Assembly: GCF_003355155.1 (NCBI RefSeq)
Contig: NZ_CP031320.1
Span: 5,137,367-5,201,366 of the forward strand
DNA length: 64,000 nt
Source of the DNA: Streptomyces armeniacus
Lineage (GTDB): Bacteria > Actinomycetota > Actinomycetes > Streptomycetales > Streptomycetaceae
Reading direction: 5' to 3'
A model generated the notes under the pieces. That model did no database searches and was not told the origin of the DNA. It saw nothing but the letters and a program-made list of their open reading frames with translations. Below are positions 1 to 8,644 of the stretch, piece after piece; positions within the stretch are counted from its first letter, which is position 1; each line of letters starts with the position of its first letter. Made by a program: the position numbers and the translations under genes.

Positions 1-651
1 CTGGACATCCACGGCGACCTCGTGCCGTCGGCCCAGCGCCCCGCCCGCGTACGGGAGTTGCTGGAGATGGTCGGGCTCGACGCGGGGCACGCGGGGCGCA
101 GGCCGCACCAGTTCTCCGGCGGGCAGCTCCAGCGCATCGGGATCGCGCGGGCGCTGGCGCTGCGGCCGCGCGTCCTGGTGTGCGACGAGCCGGTGTCGGC
201 GCTGGACGTGTCGGTGCAGGCGCAGGTGATCACGCTGCTGCGGGAGCTCCAGCGGGAGTTCGGGCTGTCCATCGTGTTCATCGCGCACGACCTGGCCGTC
301 GTACGGCAGATCGCCGACGAGGTCGCGGTGATGTACCTGGGCCGGATCGTCGAACAGGGCAGCCGGGACACCGTGTACGCGGCGCCCGCGCACCCGTACA
401 CCCGCGCGCTGCTGTCCGCGGCGCCCGACCCGGACCCGCGCAACCGCGCGGGCGGCGGGCCGGGCGGCGGCCGGATCGTGCTGGAGGGCGATCCGCCCGA
501 CCCCAGCAGCCCGCCCGGAGGCTGCCCCTTCCACACCCGCTGCTGGAAGCGCCAGGACGTGTGCACCCGGGAGCGGCCGCCGCTGGAGCCCGCGGGCCCG
601 GGACGGGGCCGCGCCGCCTGCCACTTCCCCGAGCCCGCCGCCGCGGAGTGA
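1..651 (+). CDS. Oligopeptide/dipeptide ABC transporter ATP-binding subunit, C-terminal part
   Basis: The reading frame is open from base 1, so the 5' end with the Walker A motif lies outside the window. The visible 216 residues hold the ABC signature ([15 protein letters not shown]), Walker B (VLVCDEP) and the switch histidine (IAHD), so the nucleotide-binding half is intact here. The tail, with an AHPYTRALL segment and the cysteine run [15 protein letters not shown], is the extension typical of Opp/Dpp ATPases (OppD/OppF type). It would power peptide or similar solute uptake at the membrane. The downstream PaiB-like and amidohydrolase genes are co-oriented and may belong to the same unit. 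The substrate is not deducible. Confidence 0.9.
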   Translation: MDIHGDLVPSAQRPARVRELLEMVGLDAGHAGRRPHQFSGGQLQRIGIARALALRPRVLVCDEPVSALDVSVQAQVITLLRELQREFGLSIVFIAHDLAVVRQIADEVAVMYLGRIVEQGSRDTVYAAPAHPYTRALLSAAPDPDPRNRAGGGPGGGRIVLEGDPPDPSSPPGGCPFHTRCWKRQDVCTRERPPLEPAGPGRGRAACHFPEPAAAE

Positions 652-685
652 CCCGCTCCACGCAGAACCCGGACCAGGAGAGCAC

Positions 686-1303
686 GTGCTGCAGCAGAAG
701 ATCTTCGAAGTGACCGACCCGCGGCAGATCCGCGACCTCGTACGGAGCCACTCCTGGGCCACCCTGGTCAGCCACACACCGGCGCGCGGGCTGGTCGTCT
801 CGCATCTGCCGGTGCTCGTCGAGGACGGGCCAGGCATCGCCCTGACGGGCCATCTCGCGGCGGCCGACGCGGAGTTCCACGAACTCGGCGCGCACGACGT
901 GGTGGTCGTCGTGCAGGGCCCGCAGGGCTACATCTCCCCCACCTGGTACGGCAACGCACCGCACGTGCCCACCTGGAACTTCGTCGTGGTCCACGTGCAC
1001 GGCCGCCCCGAACTCCTCGCGCCCGAGCCGACGTACGACGTACTGTCCGACACCGTGGACCACTTCGAGCAGCACTTCGCCGAACCGTGGACGCTGGACC
1101 GGGCCGGCGGCTACGCGCGCCGGATCGCCTCCGGCGTACGCGGCTTCCGGCTGCCCGCCGGCCGCGTCACGGCCAAGGCGAAGCTCAGCCAGGACGAACC
1201 CGCTGAGGTCGCCGAGCGCGTCGCCGACGCGCTCACCGCCGACCAGCCCTGGGCGCGGCCCGAACTCGCCCACGCCATGCGCACCGTGGAGCGGCGGCCG
1301 TGA
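686..1303 (+). CDS. PaiB-like FMN-binding split-barrel protein
   Basis: This 205-residue protein has the family landmarks GYISPTWYG and VPTWNFVVVHVHG in its first half and a C-terminal helix-rich part, matching the FMN-binding negative transcriptional regulator (PaiB) family in length and order. GTG start, with a GGAG box 5 nt upstream. In Bacillus PaiB is a regulator; in actinomycetes such proteins may instead be flavin-binding enzymes, so the regulatory role is not certain. Its stop overlaps the start of the following amidohydrolase (GTGA), which implies translational coupling and a shared operon with it. Confidence 0.85.
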   Translation: MLQQKIFEVTDPRQIRDLVRSHSWATLVSHTPARGLVVSHLPVLVEDGPGIALTGHLAAADAEFHELGAHDVVVVVQGPQGYISPTWYGNAPHVPTWNFVVVHVHGRPELLAPEPTYDVLSDTVDHFEQHFAEPWTLDRAGGYARRIASGVRGFRLPAGRVTAKAKLSQDEPAEVAERVADALTADQPWARPELAHAMRTVERRP

Positions 1304-2838
1304 CGGGCCCGTACGGCGCCGCGGCCGAACCGCCCCGCTCCCTGCGCCGGGTGCGGCTCGGCGCCGGAGGGCCGCTGTGCGACGTACGCCTTGAGGGCGG
1401 CCGCGTGCACGGCATACGGGCGCACGGGGCGCCGCAGCGCGACTGGGAGCCGTCCGTGGACCTCGAAGGGCGCATCCTGCTGCCCGGGTTGTGGGACGCG
1501 CACGTGCACATCGTGCAGTGGGCGGCCGCGCGCCGCCGGCTGGACCTGGCCGGGCTGCCGTCGGCCTCCGCCGCGGCGGAGGCCGCCCGCGGCCACGCGG
1601 CGGGGCTGGAGCCGGGCACGCCGCTGATCGGCTACGGCTTCCGGGACGGCCTGTGGCCGGACGCCCCGCACCGGGACCTGCTGGACGCCGCGACCGGTGC
1701 GCGGGCGGCGCTCCTCGTCAGCGGCGACCTGCACGCAGTCTGGCTCAACTCGGCCGCGCTGGCCCTGCTCGGACGCGACGGGCACCCGACCGGGCTGCTG
1801 CGCGAAACGGAGGCGCTGGAGGCCACGGAGCGGCTGGCCACGGCGGACACGCCCACCTCCGACGAGTGGGTCGCGCAGGCGTGCGCGGCCGCGGCGCGGC
1901 GCGGGGTCACCGGCATCATCGACTTCGAGTACGCGGACAACCTCACCGACTGGACGCGGCGGATGGCCACCGGGCGGATACCGCTGCGCGTCGCGGCGGC
2001 CGTCTACCCGGAGTATCTGGACGCGGCGGCGGCGCGGGGCCTGCGCACCGGCGACCCGGTGCCCGTACCGGGGTTGGAGGCGGGGCGGTACGCCTCCGGG
2101 GTGCCCGGCGGGCTGCTGGAGACCGGGCCGCTGAAGCTGTTCACCGACGGCTCGCTCAACACCCGTACGGCGCTGTGCCACGACCCGTATCCCGGCCTGC
2201 CCGCCGGCGACCCCGAGGCCCGCGGCATCGGCCTGCTCACGCCGGCGGAGCTGGCGCAGACGATGCGCCGGGCCGCGGCGCACGGCATCGAGCCGGCGGT
2301 CCACGCGATCGGCGACCGCGCCAACGAGCTGGCCCTCGACGCCTTCGCCGCCGTGGGCTGCCAAGGGCGCGTCGAGCACGGGCAGTTGCTGCGGCCCGCG
2401 GACGTGCCGCGCTTCGCGGAGCTCGGCGTCACGGTCGGCGTGCAGCCGTCCCACGCCGTCGACGACCGCGACGTGGCGGACCGGCACTGGCACGGCCGTA
2501 CGCACCGTGCGTTCGCCTACGGGGATCTGCTCGCGGCCGGTGCGCGGCTGGAGTTCGGCTCCGACGCGCCGGTGGCGGCACTGGACCCGTGGGTGACGCT
2601 GGCGAACGCCGTGTCCCGTACGGACGACGGCCGCCCGGCCTGGCATCCGGAGCAGCGGCTGCCGGTGGCCGACGCGCTGGCGGCCTCCGCCCGCGGCCGG
2701 CGGACGGTCTCGACGGGCGACCGGGCGGATTTGGTCGTCGTGGACGCGGACCCGCTCACGGCGGACGATGCGACGCTGCGCCGCATGCCCGTGTACGGCA
2801 CGCTGGTCGCGGGGGTGTGGACGCACCTGTCGGCGTGA
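1300..2838 (+). CDS. Amidohydrolase family protein (YtcJ-like)
   Basis: A 512-residue metal-dependent amidohydrolase. The metal-binding HxH lies at residues 68-70 (DAHVHI), a second-half histidine in AVHAIGDRANE, and the catalytic aspartate region in FGSDAPV. The N-terminal beta-sandwich wraps to the C-terminal end, where a short DLVVVDADPL strand closes it. This order fits the YtcJ/amidohydrolase-3 group, which hydrolyses amide or carbamoyl bonds of mostly unknown substrates. GTG start coupled to the preceding PaiB-like gene. With the peptide transporter ATPase upstream it could process an imported amide, but that is inference. The stop codon sits inside a short tandem duplication. Confidence 0.85.
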   Translation: MTGPYGAAAEPPRSLRRVRLGAGGPLCDVRLEGGRVHGIRAHGAPQRDWEPSVDLEGRILLPGLWDAHVHIVQWAAARRRLDLAGLPSASAAAEAARGHAAGLEPGTPLIGYGFRDGLWPDAPHRDLLDAATGARAALLVSGDLHAVWLNSAALALLGRDGHPTGLLRETEALEATERLATADTPTSDEWVAQACAAAARRGVTGIIDFEYADNLTDWTRRMATGRIPLRVAAAVYPEYLDAAAARGLRTGDPVPVPGLEAGRYASGVPGGLLETGPLKLFTDGSLNTRTALCHDPYPGLPAGDPEARGIGLLTPAELAQTMRRAAAHGIEPAVHAIGDRANELALDAFAAVGCQGRVEHGQLLRPADVPRFAELGVTVGVQPSHAVDDRDVADRHWHGRTHRAFAYGDLLAAGARLEFGSDAPVAALDPWVTLANAVSRTDDGRPAWHPEQRLPVADALAASARGRRTVSTGDRADLVVVDADPLTADDATLRRMPVYGTLVAGVWTHLSA

Positions 2839-2872
2839 CCCGCTGTCGGCGTGACCCGCTGTCGGCGTGACC
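2827..2872. repeat. 16-bp tandem repeat spanning the amidohydrolase stop codon
   Basis: The unit CTGTCGGCGTGACCCG occurs twice in full and a third time without its last two bases. The first copy encodes the last residues and stop of the amidohydrolase, so the array looks like slippage duplication of the gene's end. Confidence 0.8.
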
Positions 2873-2901
2873 GCGTGACCCGCGCCGAGCCCGCCGGGGG
2901 C

Positions 2902-3276
2902 TCAGTCCAGCGGCTCGGCCGCCTTCGTCAGCGGCCCGCCCGCGTCACCGGTGTTGAGCGTGCCGGCCGGTTCGAGGAGCAGGATCGCGGTCTCCTCGTC
3001 CGCCACCGGGCAGTGCTCGGCGCCGCGGGGGACGACGAACAGCTCGCCGGGCTCCAGTACGACATCGCCGTCCCGCAGCCGTATGGTCAGCCGTCCGCTG
3101 ATCACCAGGAACAGCTCGTCGGTGTCCTCGTGGCGGTGCCAGACGAACTCGCCCTTCAGCTTGGCGATCTTGACCTCGTAGTCGTTGACGCCGGCCACCG
3201 TCTTCTGCGACCAGAGGTCGCTGAAGCGCGAGAGCCTGTCGGCGAGGTTGACGGGAACGTGCGGCGCGGCGGTCAT
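2902..3276 (-). CDS. Small cupin-domain protein
   Basis: A 124-residue single-domain cupin. The metal-site motif WHRHEDTDELFLVISG and the second motif PGELFVVPRGAEHCP are both visible, so the barrel and its His/Glu ligands are intact. ATG chosen because a GGAGG box lies 7 nt upstream; a longer frame upstream lacks one. It is divergent from the AraC-family gene with about 90 bp between them, so the regulator may control it. Function could be sensing or modifying a small molecule; the sequence does not say which. Confidence 0.85.
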   Translation of the reverse strand: MTAAPHVPVNLADRLSRFSDLWSQKTVAGVNDYEVKIAKLKGEFVWHRHEDTDELFLVISGRLTIRLRDGDVVLEPGELFVVPRGAEHCPVADEETAILLLEPAGTLNTGDAGGPLTKAAEPLD

Positions 3277-3365
3277 GGGGCAGCCTCCGTAAGGTCCATC
3301 CCGGAGAAACCGGGGTGCTCCGAGCCTCCCGCGCACCGTTCACGCCCGTCTTGTACGTTTCTGGC

Positions 3366-4190
3366 ATGACCTCCGCAGGACCGCCCCGTACGACGATCAG
3401 CGCCTGGACACCGCCGGTCCCGGGCATCACCGAGGTCTTCCACGCGCACTTCACCGACTACGCGTACCCGGCGCACACCCACGACACATGGGACCTGATG
3501 ATCCTCGACGCCGGGAGCGTCGACTTCGCGCTCGACCGCCGCCGGCACGGGATCACCGGCCTCGACAGCGTCCTGCTGCTGCCGCCCGGCGTCCCCCACG
3601 ACGGCAGGACGGTCACCGAGACCGGGTTCCGCAAGCGCGTCCTCTACCTCGACACCAGCGTCCTCCCGGAACGGCTCTCCGGCGGCGCCGTCGACCACCC
3701 GGTCCTCCACGACGCACCGCTGCGGCACCGCATCCACCAGCTGCACGCCTCGCTTGACCACCCGGGAGACGCGTTCGAGGCCGAGTCCCGGCTCTCGTTC
3801 GTACGCGAACGGCTCCGCTTCCACCTCGGCACGCGCCGGCCGCGCGGTCCGGGCCGCGAGGCGAACAGCCTCGCCGCCACCCTGCGGGAACTGCTCGACT
3901 CCCGGATAACGGACGGCATCTCCCTGCACGAGGCCGCCGCCCTGCTGCACGCCCACCCCACGCATCTGATCCGCTGCTTCAAGCAGACCTACGGGCTGCC
4001 CCCGCACAAGTATCTGACCGGCAAGCGCATCGACCTCGCCCGGCGCCTCCTGCTCGCCGGACGGCGCCCCGCCGACGTCGCCGCGGACGTGGGCTTCCAC
4101 GACCAGGCGCATCTGAACCGGCACTTCACCCGCCACGTGGGCACCACCCCGGCCCGCTACGCCGCCACGCGCACCCGCGCCCTGTGGTGA
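3366..4190 (+). CDS. AraC family transcriptional regulator
   Basis: A 274-residue regulator with an N-terminal cupin-like sensing domain (YPAHTHDTWDLMIL near residues 38-51) and a C-terminal double helix-turn-helix that includes HEAAALLHAHPTHLIRCFK and ADVAADVGFHDQAHLNRHF. Start at this ATG because a TACGTT hexamer ends 6 nt before it, the pattern of a leaderless transcript, and there is no ribosome-binding site for the longer frame. The closely spaced divergent cupin gene is the likely target along with autoregulation; the ligand is unknown. Confidence 0.88.
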   Translation: MTSAGPPRTTISAWTPPVPGITEVFHAHFTDYAYPAHTHDTWDLMILDAGSVDFALDRRRHGITGLDSVLLLPPGVPHDGRTVTETGFRKRVLYLDTSVLPERLSGGAVDHPVLHDAPLRHRIHQLHASLDHPGDAFEAESRLSFVRERLRFHLGTRRPRGPGREANSLAATLRELLDSRITDGISLHEAAALLHAHPTHLIRCFKQTYGLPPHKYLTGKRIDLARRLLLAGRRPADVAADVGFHDQAHLNRHFTRHVGTTPARYAATRTRALW

Positions 4191-4230
4191 CGGACAGGCC
4201 GGTGACGCGGGCCGCGGACCGGCCCCGGGG

Positions 4231-5259
4231 TCAGGACGCCTCCTTCGCGAGGGCGCGGACCAGCTGGTCGCGGGTCATCCTGGAGCGCCCGGAGATGTCG
4301 TGCCGGGACGCCTCCTCGTAGAGCTCGCTCTTGTTGAGCCCCTCGAACCGCGCCTTCCCGCTGCTCCGACCGCCGCTCCCGGAGGCCTTCGTACCGGAGG
4401 CCTTCGTACGGGACGACCTCTTGCGCCCGGCCTTCGTACGGGACGCCCCCTTACGGCCGCCGCCCCGCCCGCCGCGGCCCCCGCGGGACTCGTCGACGCT
4501 GCGCTGGAGGGCGTCCATGAGGTCGACGACGTTCGTGGGCTCCGGCGGCTCCTCCTCGGTGACGACCGTCTCGCCCTTCGCCTTGGCGTCGACCAGTTCG
4601 CGTACGCGCTCCTCGTACGTGTCGCGGTAGTCCTCGGGCCGCCACTCCCCGCTGAGCGTGTCGATCAGCTGCCGCGCCGTGTCCAGTTCCCGGCCGGTGG
4701 TCTCGCCGTCCTCGGGGAGTACGGGCAGCTCCCGGTACGGGTCGCGGACCTCGTCGGCCCAGTGCAGCGTGTGCAGGACGAGCAGGTCCTCCTGGGCGCT
4801 CAGCGCGACCAGATACTGCTTGCTGCGCATCACGAAGGTCGCGATGCCCGTCTTGTTCTCCTTGGCGAGCGCGGCCCGCAGCAGCTCGTAGACCTTGGTG
4901 TTCTCGTCGCCCTGGGGGGCGAGGTAGTAGGTGCGGTCGAAGAAGACCGGTTCGACGGCGTCGAGGTCGACGAAGCTGCTGATCTCGATGACCTGGGACT
5001 TGCCGGGGGCGATGTCGTCGAGTTCACCGGGCTCGACCATCACGTACTCGCCGCCGCCCAGGTCGTAGCCCTTGACGATGTCGTCGTAGCCGACTTCCTT
5101 GCCGGTCCGCTCGTTGACGCGCTTGTTGCGCACGCGGTCGGTGGTGCCGCGCTGGAACTGGCGGAAGTGGACCGTGTGGTCCTCGGTGGCGGTGAACAGC
5201 TGCACGGGCACCGAGACCAGCCCGAAGGTCACCACACCGCTCCAGATCGCACGTGCCAT
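4231..5259 (-). CDS. ku: Ku protein for non-homologous end joining
   Basis: A 342-residue bacterial Ku. It begins MARAIWSGVVTFGLVSVPVQL and keeps the DNA-ring core to about residue 255. A basic, Ser/Arg/Lys/Gly-rich linker follows, then a C-terminal LNKSELYEEASRHDISGRSR segment resembling the Rho-N/SAP-like module found at actinobacterial Ku tails. It would form the homodimeric ring that binds double-strand ends and recruits LigD; no ligD is in the window. Streptomyces often carry several Ku genes. The next gene downstream on the chromosome side is a coiled-coil protein of unknown role transcribed in the same direction. Confidence 0.93.
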   Translation of the reverse strand: MARAIWSGVVTFGLVSVPVQLFTATEDHTVHFRQFQRGTTDRVRNKRVNERTGKEVGYDDIVKGYDLGGGEYVMVEPGELDDIAPGKSQVIEISSFVDLDAVEPVFFDRTYYLAPQGDENTKVYELLRAALAKENKTGIATFVMRSKQYLVALSAQEDLLVLHTLHWADEVRDPYRELPVLPEDGETTGRELDTARQLIDTLSGEWRPEDYRDTYEERVRELVDAKAKGETVVTEEEPPEPTNVVDLMDALQRSVDESRGGRGGRGGGRKGASRTKAGRKRSSRTKASGTKASGSGGRSSGKARFEGLNKSELYEEASRHDISGRSRMTRDQLVRALAKEAS

Positions 5260-5281
5260 CGGTCGTCCCTGCCCTTCGCGG

Positions 5282-6394
5282 TCACTTCTTCCCGGCGCCG
5301 GACCCGCCGGAGCCGGTCTTCTTGCGGACGGGTTTCCCGCTGCCGCGTTTCCTCCCCCCGCTGCTGCTGTCCCCGGCGGCGCCGCCGCTCTGGCGGGCGA
5401 GGCGGTCGGCGCGGGAGGCGGCGTTCTCGTACCGCCTGCGCGCCTCGCGGGTCTCCCGTTCGGCTTCCCGCAGGCGTTCGCGCGCCTTACGGGTGGCGTC
5501 GCGCGCCGTACGGTGCTCGCTCTCGGCCTCCTTCAGCTGCCGCGCCAGCTCCTCGGCCTGCCGTTCCGCCTGGCGCTGCCGCTCCTCGGCACGGTCCGCC
5601 GCGTCCCGGGCCTCGTCCCGGTCGTCCGTACGGGCGCCCAGCTCGCGTTCCGCTTCCTCGGCACGGGCGCGGGCCTCGTCCAGCCGCTGCTGCCGCTCGC
5701 GGCGGCGGGTGCGGGCGACGTCCAGGTCGGCGACGGCGCTGCCGCGCTTCTCTTCCCCGTCGCGTGCCCGCCCACCGGAACGCGCCGTCCCCGCACGCGC
5801 CGTGCCGGAACGTGCCGTGCCGCCCGTACGGGTCCGCCCGCGGGAGCCGTCACGCTCCCGGGAGCCGTTCCGCTTGCCGCCGCCGGAGGGCCGGGACGTC
5901 GGCCCGGTCTCCGCCGCGACGCCCGGGAAGCCGACGGTCGCGGTCAGCGGCTTGGCCAGCCGGCCCCGCGCCCACTCCTCGCCCGCGTCGGGATCGGCCA
6001 GGGCCGCGTGCAGCGTCTGCTCCACCTCGCGCCGGGCGGCCTCGCCGAGCCGCTGGCCCTCCCGCTCCGCCAGCTCCGCGGCCTGCCGCGCGAGCGCCGA
6101 GATGACCTGGTGCTGGCGGGCGGAGAGCTCCCGCAGCTGCGCGCCGTCGAGCTCCTGGTGCGCGTTCCGCAGCGCCTGGCCCAGCCGCAGCAGCGGCCCG
6201 GTCTCCCCGGGCGCCTCGCGTACGAGGAGGTTGCTGGCCCAGGCGGCCAGCGTCGGGCGGCGCAGGCCGCGGATGCGCGCGGCCAGCTCGCCGTCACCCG
6301 CCGAGCGCGCCTCCTTGGCCCGCCGGTCGCGGGCGGCGGTGAAGTCGCGCGGCGGGAGTCCGTACAGCTCGTCGGCGACGGCGTCCAGCTCCAT
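5282..6394 (-). CDS. Coiled-coil protein of unknown function next to ku
   Basis: A 370-residue protein starting MELDAVADELYGLPP, with a conserved-looking N-terminal 130 residues (RRPTLAAWASNLLVREAP), then a Gly/Arg/Ser-rich stretch near 160-210 and a long Glu/Arg/Ala heptad region to about 340, and finally a basic tail. The charged heptads predict an extended coiled coil. A GGAGG box 7 nt before the ATG supports the start. It lies immediately upstream of ku, 22 bp from it and in the same direction, so the two are probably co-transcribed. Role in end joining or chromatin is conjecture; I do not recognise a named family. Confidence 0.75.
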   Translation of the reverse strand: MELDAVADELYGLPPRDFTAARDRRAKEARSAGDGELAARIRGLRRPTLAAWASNLLVREAPGETGPLLRLGQALRNAHQELDGAQLRELSARQHQVISALARQAAELAEREGQRLGEAARREVEQTLHAALADPDAGEEWARGRLAKPLTATVGFPGVAAETGPTSRPSGGGKRNGSRERDGSRGRTRTGGTARSGTARAGTARSGGRARDGEEKRGSAVADLDVARTRRRERQQRLDEARARAEEAERELGARTDDRDEARDAADRAEERQRQAERQAEELARQLKEAESEHRTARDATRKARERLREAERETREARRRYENAASRADRLARQSGGAAGDSSSGGRKRGSGKPVRKKTGSGGSGAGKK

Positions 6395-6454
6395 CCCCGT
6401 GCCTCCGTTCGGCGGCGGGAACCCGTGACGCCGATTTTGACACCGTTTGCCCGT

Positions 6455-7354
6455 TCAGGCAGAGGCGTCCGGAGCGGCGGCGCCGGCCGGCCCGGCGAGG
6501 AGGGTGTCGCGCCCGGGACTGCTCGTGTGCGGGAGGTAGAGGGCGTGCAGCGGGGCGTGTACGGGCGGCTCGACGGCGAGGATGCGCACCTTGCCGCCCG
6601 CGGCCGTACCCGGCGGCGAGGTCACGAAGGCGACGCGGTCGGTGCCGATGACGGCGGTCACCGGCGGGGTGCCCTGGCGCTGGGTGCGTTCGGTGCGGGG
6701 CTCGAAGCCGGCCGCCCGGCAGTGGTCGAGGAGGAGGTCGGTGTAGCCGGAGTGGCCGGGCTCGCCCCAGACCAGGACACGCTCGCCGGCGAGCTCCGTC
6801 AGGGGCACGCTGGTACGGGCGGCGAGCGGATGCCCGGCGGCCACGGCGATCCGCAGCGGCTGGTGATCCAGGGTGGCGCGGGCCAGCCCGTGGGCGGGGG
6901 CCGTGCCGCGGCACAGGCCGACGTCCAGCTCGCCTGCCAGCAGGGCGGCGGTCAGCTCGGCGGGGTAGCGCTGGTGCACGTCGGTGGCGATGCCCGGGTG
7001 GGCCTCGGCCACCCCGGTCAGCAGGGCCGTGACCTCCTCGCCGGTCACGGCCGGGGTGTGCCCGACGCGGAGCGTCTCCGCCTCGCCGCGCCCGATGCGG
7101 CGGGCCCGGTCGAGGGCGCCGCGGGCCACGCCGCGCAGCACCCGCGCGTCCTCCACCAGGGCCCGCCCCGCGGGCAGCAGGGTGACGCCGCCGCTTCCCC
7201 GTTCCAGCAGGGGCACCCCGACCTCGCGCTCCAGGGAGCGTACGGACGTGGACAGCGCCTGCTGGGAGAGGTGCAGCCGGGCGGCCGCGCGCGTGACGCT
7301 GCCCTCCTCGGCGACGGCCACGAGGTGGTCCAGCTTGTACAGGTCCAGGGCCAC
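6455..7354 (-). CDS. LysR family transcriptional regulator
   Basis: A 299-residue regulator with the winged helix at residues 1-60 (GSVTRAAARLHLSQQALSTSVRSLE) and a periplasmic-binding-protein-like effector domain after about residue 90. Length is standard. GTG start. It runs in the same direction as the short-chain dehydrogenase upstream of it and is a candidate regulator of that gene, although LysR targets are more often divergent. The effector is unknown. Confidence 0.9.
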   Translation of the reverse strand: MALDLYKLDHLVAVAEEGSVTRAAARLHLSQQALSTSVRSLEREVGVPLLERGSGGVTLLPAGRALVEDARVLRGVARGALDRARRIGRGEAETLRVGHTPAVTGEEVTALLTGVAEAHPGIATDVHQRYPAELTAALLAGELDVGLCRGTAPAHGLARATLDHQPLRIAVAAGHPLAARTSVPLTELAGERVLVWGEPGHSGYTDLLLDHCRAAGFEPRTERTQRQGTPPVTAVIGTDRVAFVTSPPGTAAGGKVRILAVEPPVHAPLHALYLPHTSSPGRDTLLAGPAGAAAPDASA

Positions 7355-7412
7355 TCTCAGACCTCGCAGTCGGTGGGCGCGTACGGCGGCGGGCCGCCGG
7401 GGCGGCGGGGGT

Positions 7413-8162
7413 TCAGCGGGTGGTGTAGCCGCCGTTCGGGAAGAGCGTCTGCCCGGTGAACCACCAGCCGTCGGTCGCCAGGAACGTGATCACCGGGACG
7501 ATGTCCTCGATCTGCGTCAACTGGCCGCCCAGCGCCTGCGACTTGTGGAACTCCACCCGCTCCGGGCTCTCCTGAGGGTAGAAGAACGGGGTGTCCATCG
7601 GGCCGGGCGCGACGACGTTCACGGAGATCGACCGGTCGGCGAACTCCTTCGCCGCCGCCCGCGTGAAGTGCTCCAGCGGCGCCTTCCCGCCGGCGTACGT
7701 CGAGTAGCCGTCGGTGAACGCGGCCAGCAGCGACGTACCCAGGCTGATGATCCGGCCGTGGTCGTTGAGCCGGCGTCCGGCCTCCTGGATGAAGAAGTAC
7801 GCCGCCTTGGCGTTGATGCCGAACATCCGGTCGTAGTCGTCCTCGGTGGTCTCGAGGATCGGCTTGCGCAGCACCATCCCGGTGGTGTTCACGGCGACGT
7901 CGGCGCCCCCGTACGCGTCCACGGCAGTGTCGAACAGCCGCCGTACGTCGGCGACCTGCGTCAGGTCGCCCTGGACCGCGACGGCCTGTCCCCCGGCCCC
8001 CTGGATGTCCTTGACGGTCTGCTCCGCGTCGCTCTGCGAGCCGTGGTAGTGCACCACGACCTTCGCGCCGTACTCGGCGAACTTCCTGCTGATCAGCCCG
8101 CCCAGGTTCTTCTCGCCGCCGCCGACGACCGCGACCTTGCCCCGCAGTGTGTTCTCAGCCAT
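7413..8162 (-). CDS. Short-chain dehydrogenase/reductase (SDR)
   Basis: A 249-residue classical SDR. The catalytic YxxxK is present (YAGGK), preceded by the serine in SLGTSLLAAF, and a VNTTGM stretch stands where NNAG is usual. The dinucleotide loop reads GGGEKNLGG instead of the common TGxxxGxG, so cofactor preference is hard to predict. ATG at this position has a GGAG box 8 nt upstream. The sequence resembles actinobacterial and fungal SDRs annotated as 3-oxoacyl reductase-like; substrate unknown. The region just upstream holds the structured RNA candidate. Confidence 0.88.
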   Translation of the reverse strand: MAENTLRGKVAVVGGGEKNLGGLISRKFAEYGAKVVVHYHGSQSDAEQTVKDIQGAGGQAVAVQGDLTQVADVRRLFDTAVDAYGGADVAVNTTGMVLRKPILETTEDDYDRMFGINAKAAYFFIQEAGRRLNDHGRIISLGTSLLAAFTDGYSTYAGGKAPLEHFTRAAAKEFADRSISVNVVAPGPMDTPFFYPQESPERVEFHKSQALGGQLTQIEDIVPVITFLATDGWWFTGQTLFPNGGYTTR

Positions 8163-8360
8163 GTCCAGCACTCCTCACGTCCTGTGACGACTTTCCGGTG
8201 CCGGACCGGCGTGTTCACCGGTCCTGCCGCCGAGGCTAGGCAGCAGGCCACCACGCTGGGTAACAGACACTTTGGGTGGCGCCACAAGGAGTTTCGATAC
8301 CGCCCGGTCAGCCGTGCCACGGCCGCCGCGGGACAGCTGACCGGAACCGGAACGCACGAA

Positions 8361-8396
8361 GCCCCCGGCCAGGACGGGGGGTGCCTGACCGGGGGC
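8361..8396 (-). terminator. Strong hairpin, probable terminator of the RNA candidate
   Basis: GCCCCCGGCCAGG and CCTGACCGGGGGC pair with one mismatch around a 10-nt loop. On the minus strand the stem is followed by TTCGTGCG, a weak U tract of the sort seen at Streptomyces terminators. Confidence 0.6.
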
Positions 8397-8565
8397 GGCT
8401 CGTGCCGGCGCTCGCGAGGGCTGTCACCTCTCGGCGGGAAGGCACTGTGGGGCTTCAGCCGAACGATCTTCCCCACAGGCGCTGTGTGAGGCCCGGGGAC
8501 ATTCTCCCCTCACCAGCACCGCATCAGGTTCAACGGGGAAACGTGCCGGATTGTTCCCCGACGCG
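8361..8565 (-). ncRNA. Structured RNA candidate with 6S-like architecture
   Basis: This gene-free stretch can fold into one long, interrupted rod. A perfect 8-bp apical stem (CTGTGGGG at 8445-8452 with CCCCACAG at 8471-8478) sits inside an open bubble, flanked by nested short helices (8427-8430 with 8488-8491, 8422-8425 with 8498-8501, 8416-8419 with 8507-8511). On the minus strand it runs into a strong terminator-like hairpin. A closing stem, central bubble and terminal stem within about 190 nt is the plan of 6S RNA, and the S. coelicolor 6S RNA is, as I recall, encoded beside an oxidoreductase gene. The strand is not certain and no covariation test was possible. Confidence 0.4.
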
Positions 8566-8644
8566 TACCGCGTACCTCTGTGCGAGTTTTTCAATCCGCC
8601 TTCTCACTCGGCCTTCTCACTCCGCTTTCTCACTCGGGGCCTTC

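Noticed and set aside
1111..2826. Long minus-strand frame opposite the amidohydrolase.
   Set aside because: The plus strand has clear amidohydrolase motifs; the antisense product is Arg-rich without motifs.
8430..8460. Cobalamin-riboswitch-like pieces (GGGAA followed by CACTGTG) on the plus strand.
   Set aside because: The order and spacing of the other conserved blocks are absent; the bases are explained by the long hairpin.
8510..8545. TPP-riboswitch-like string on the minus strand (TTGAACCTGATGCGG followed by GCTGG).
   Set aside because: The CTGAGA half of the aptamer and the TAATGCC part are missing, and no thiamine gene is near.
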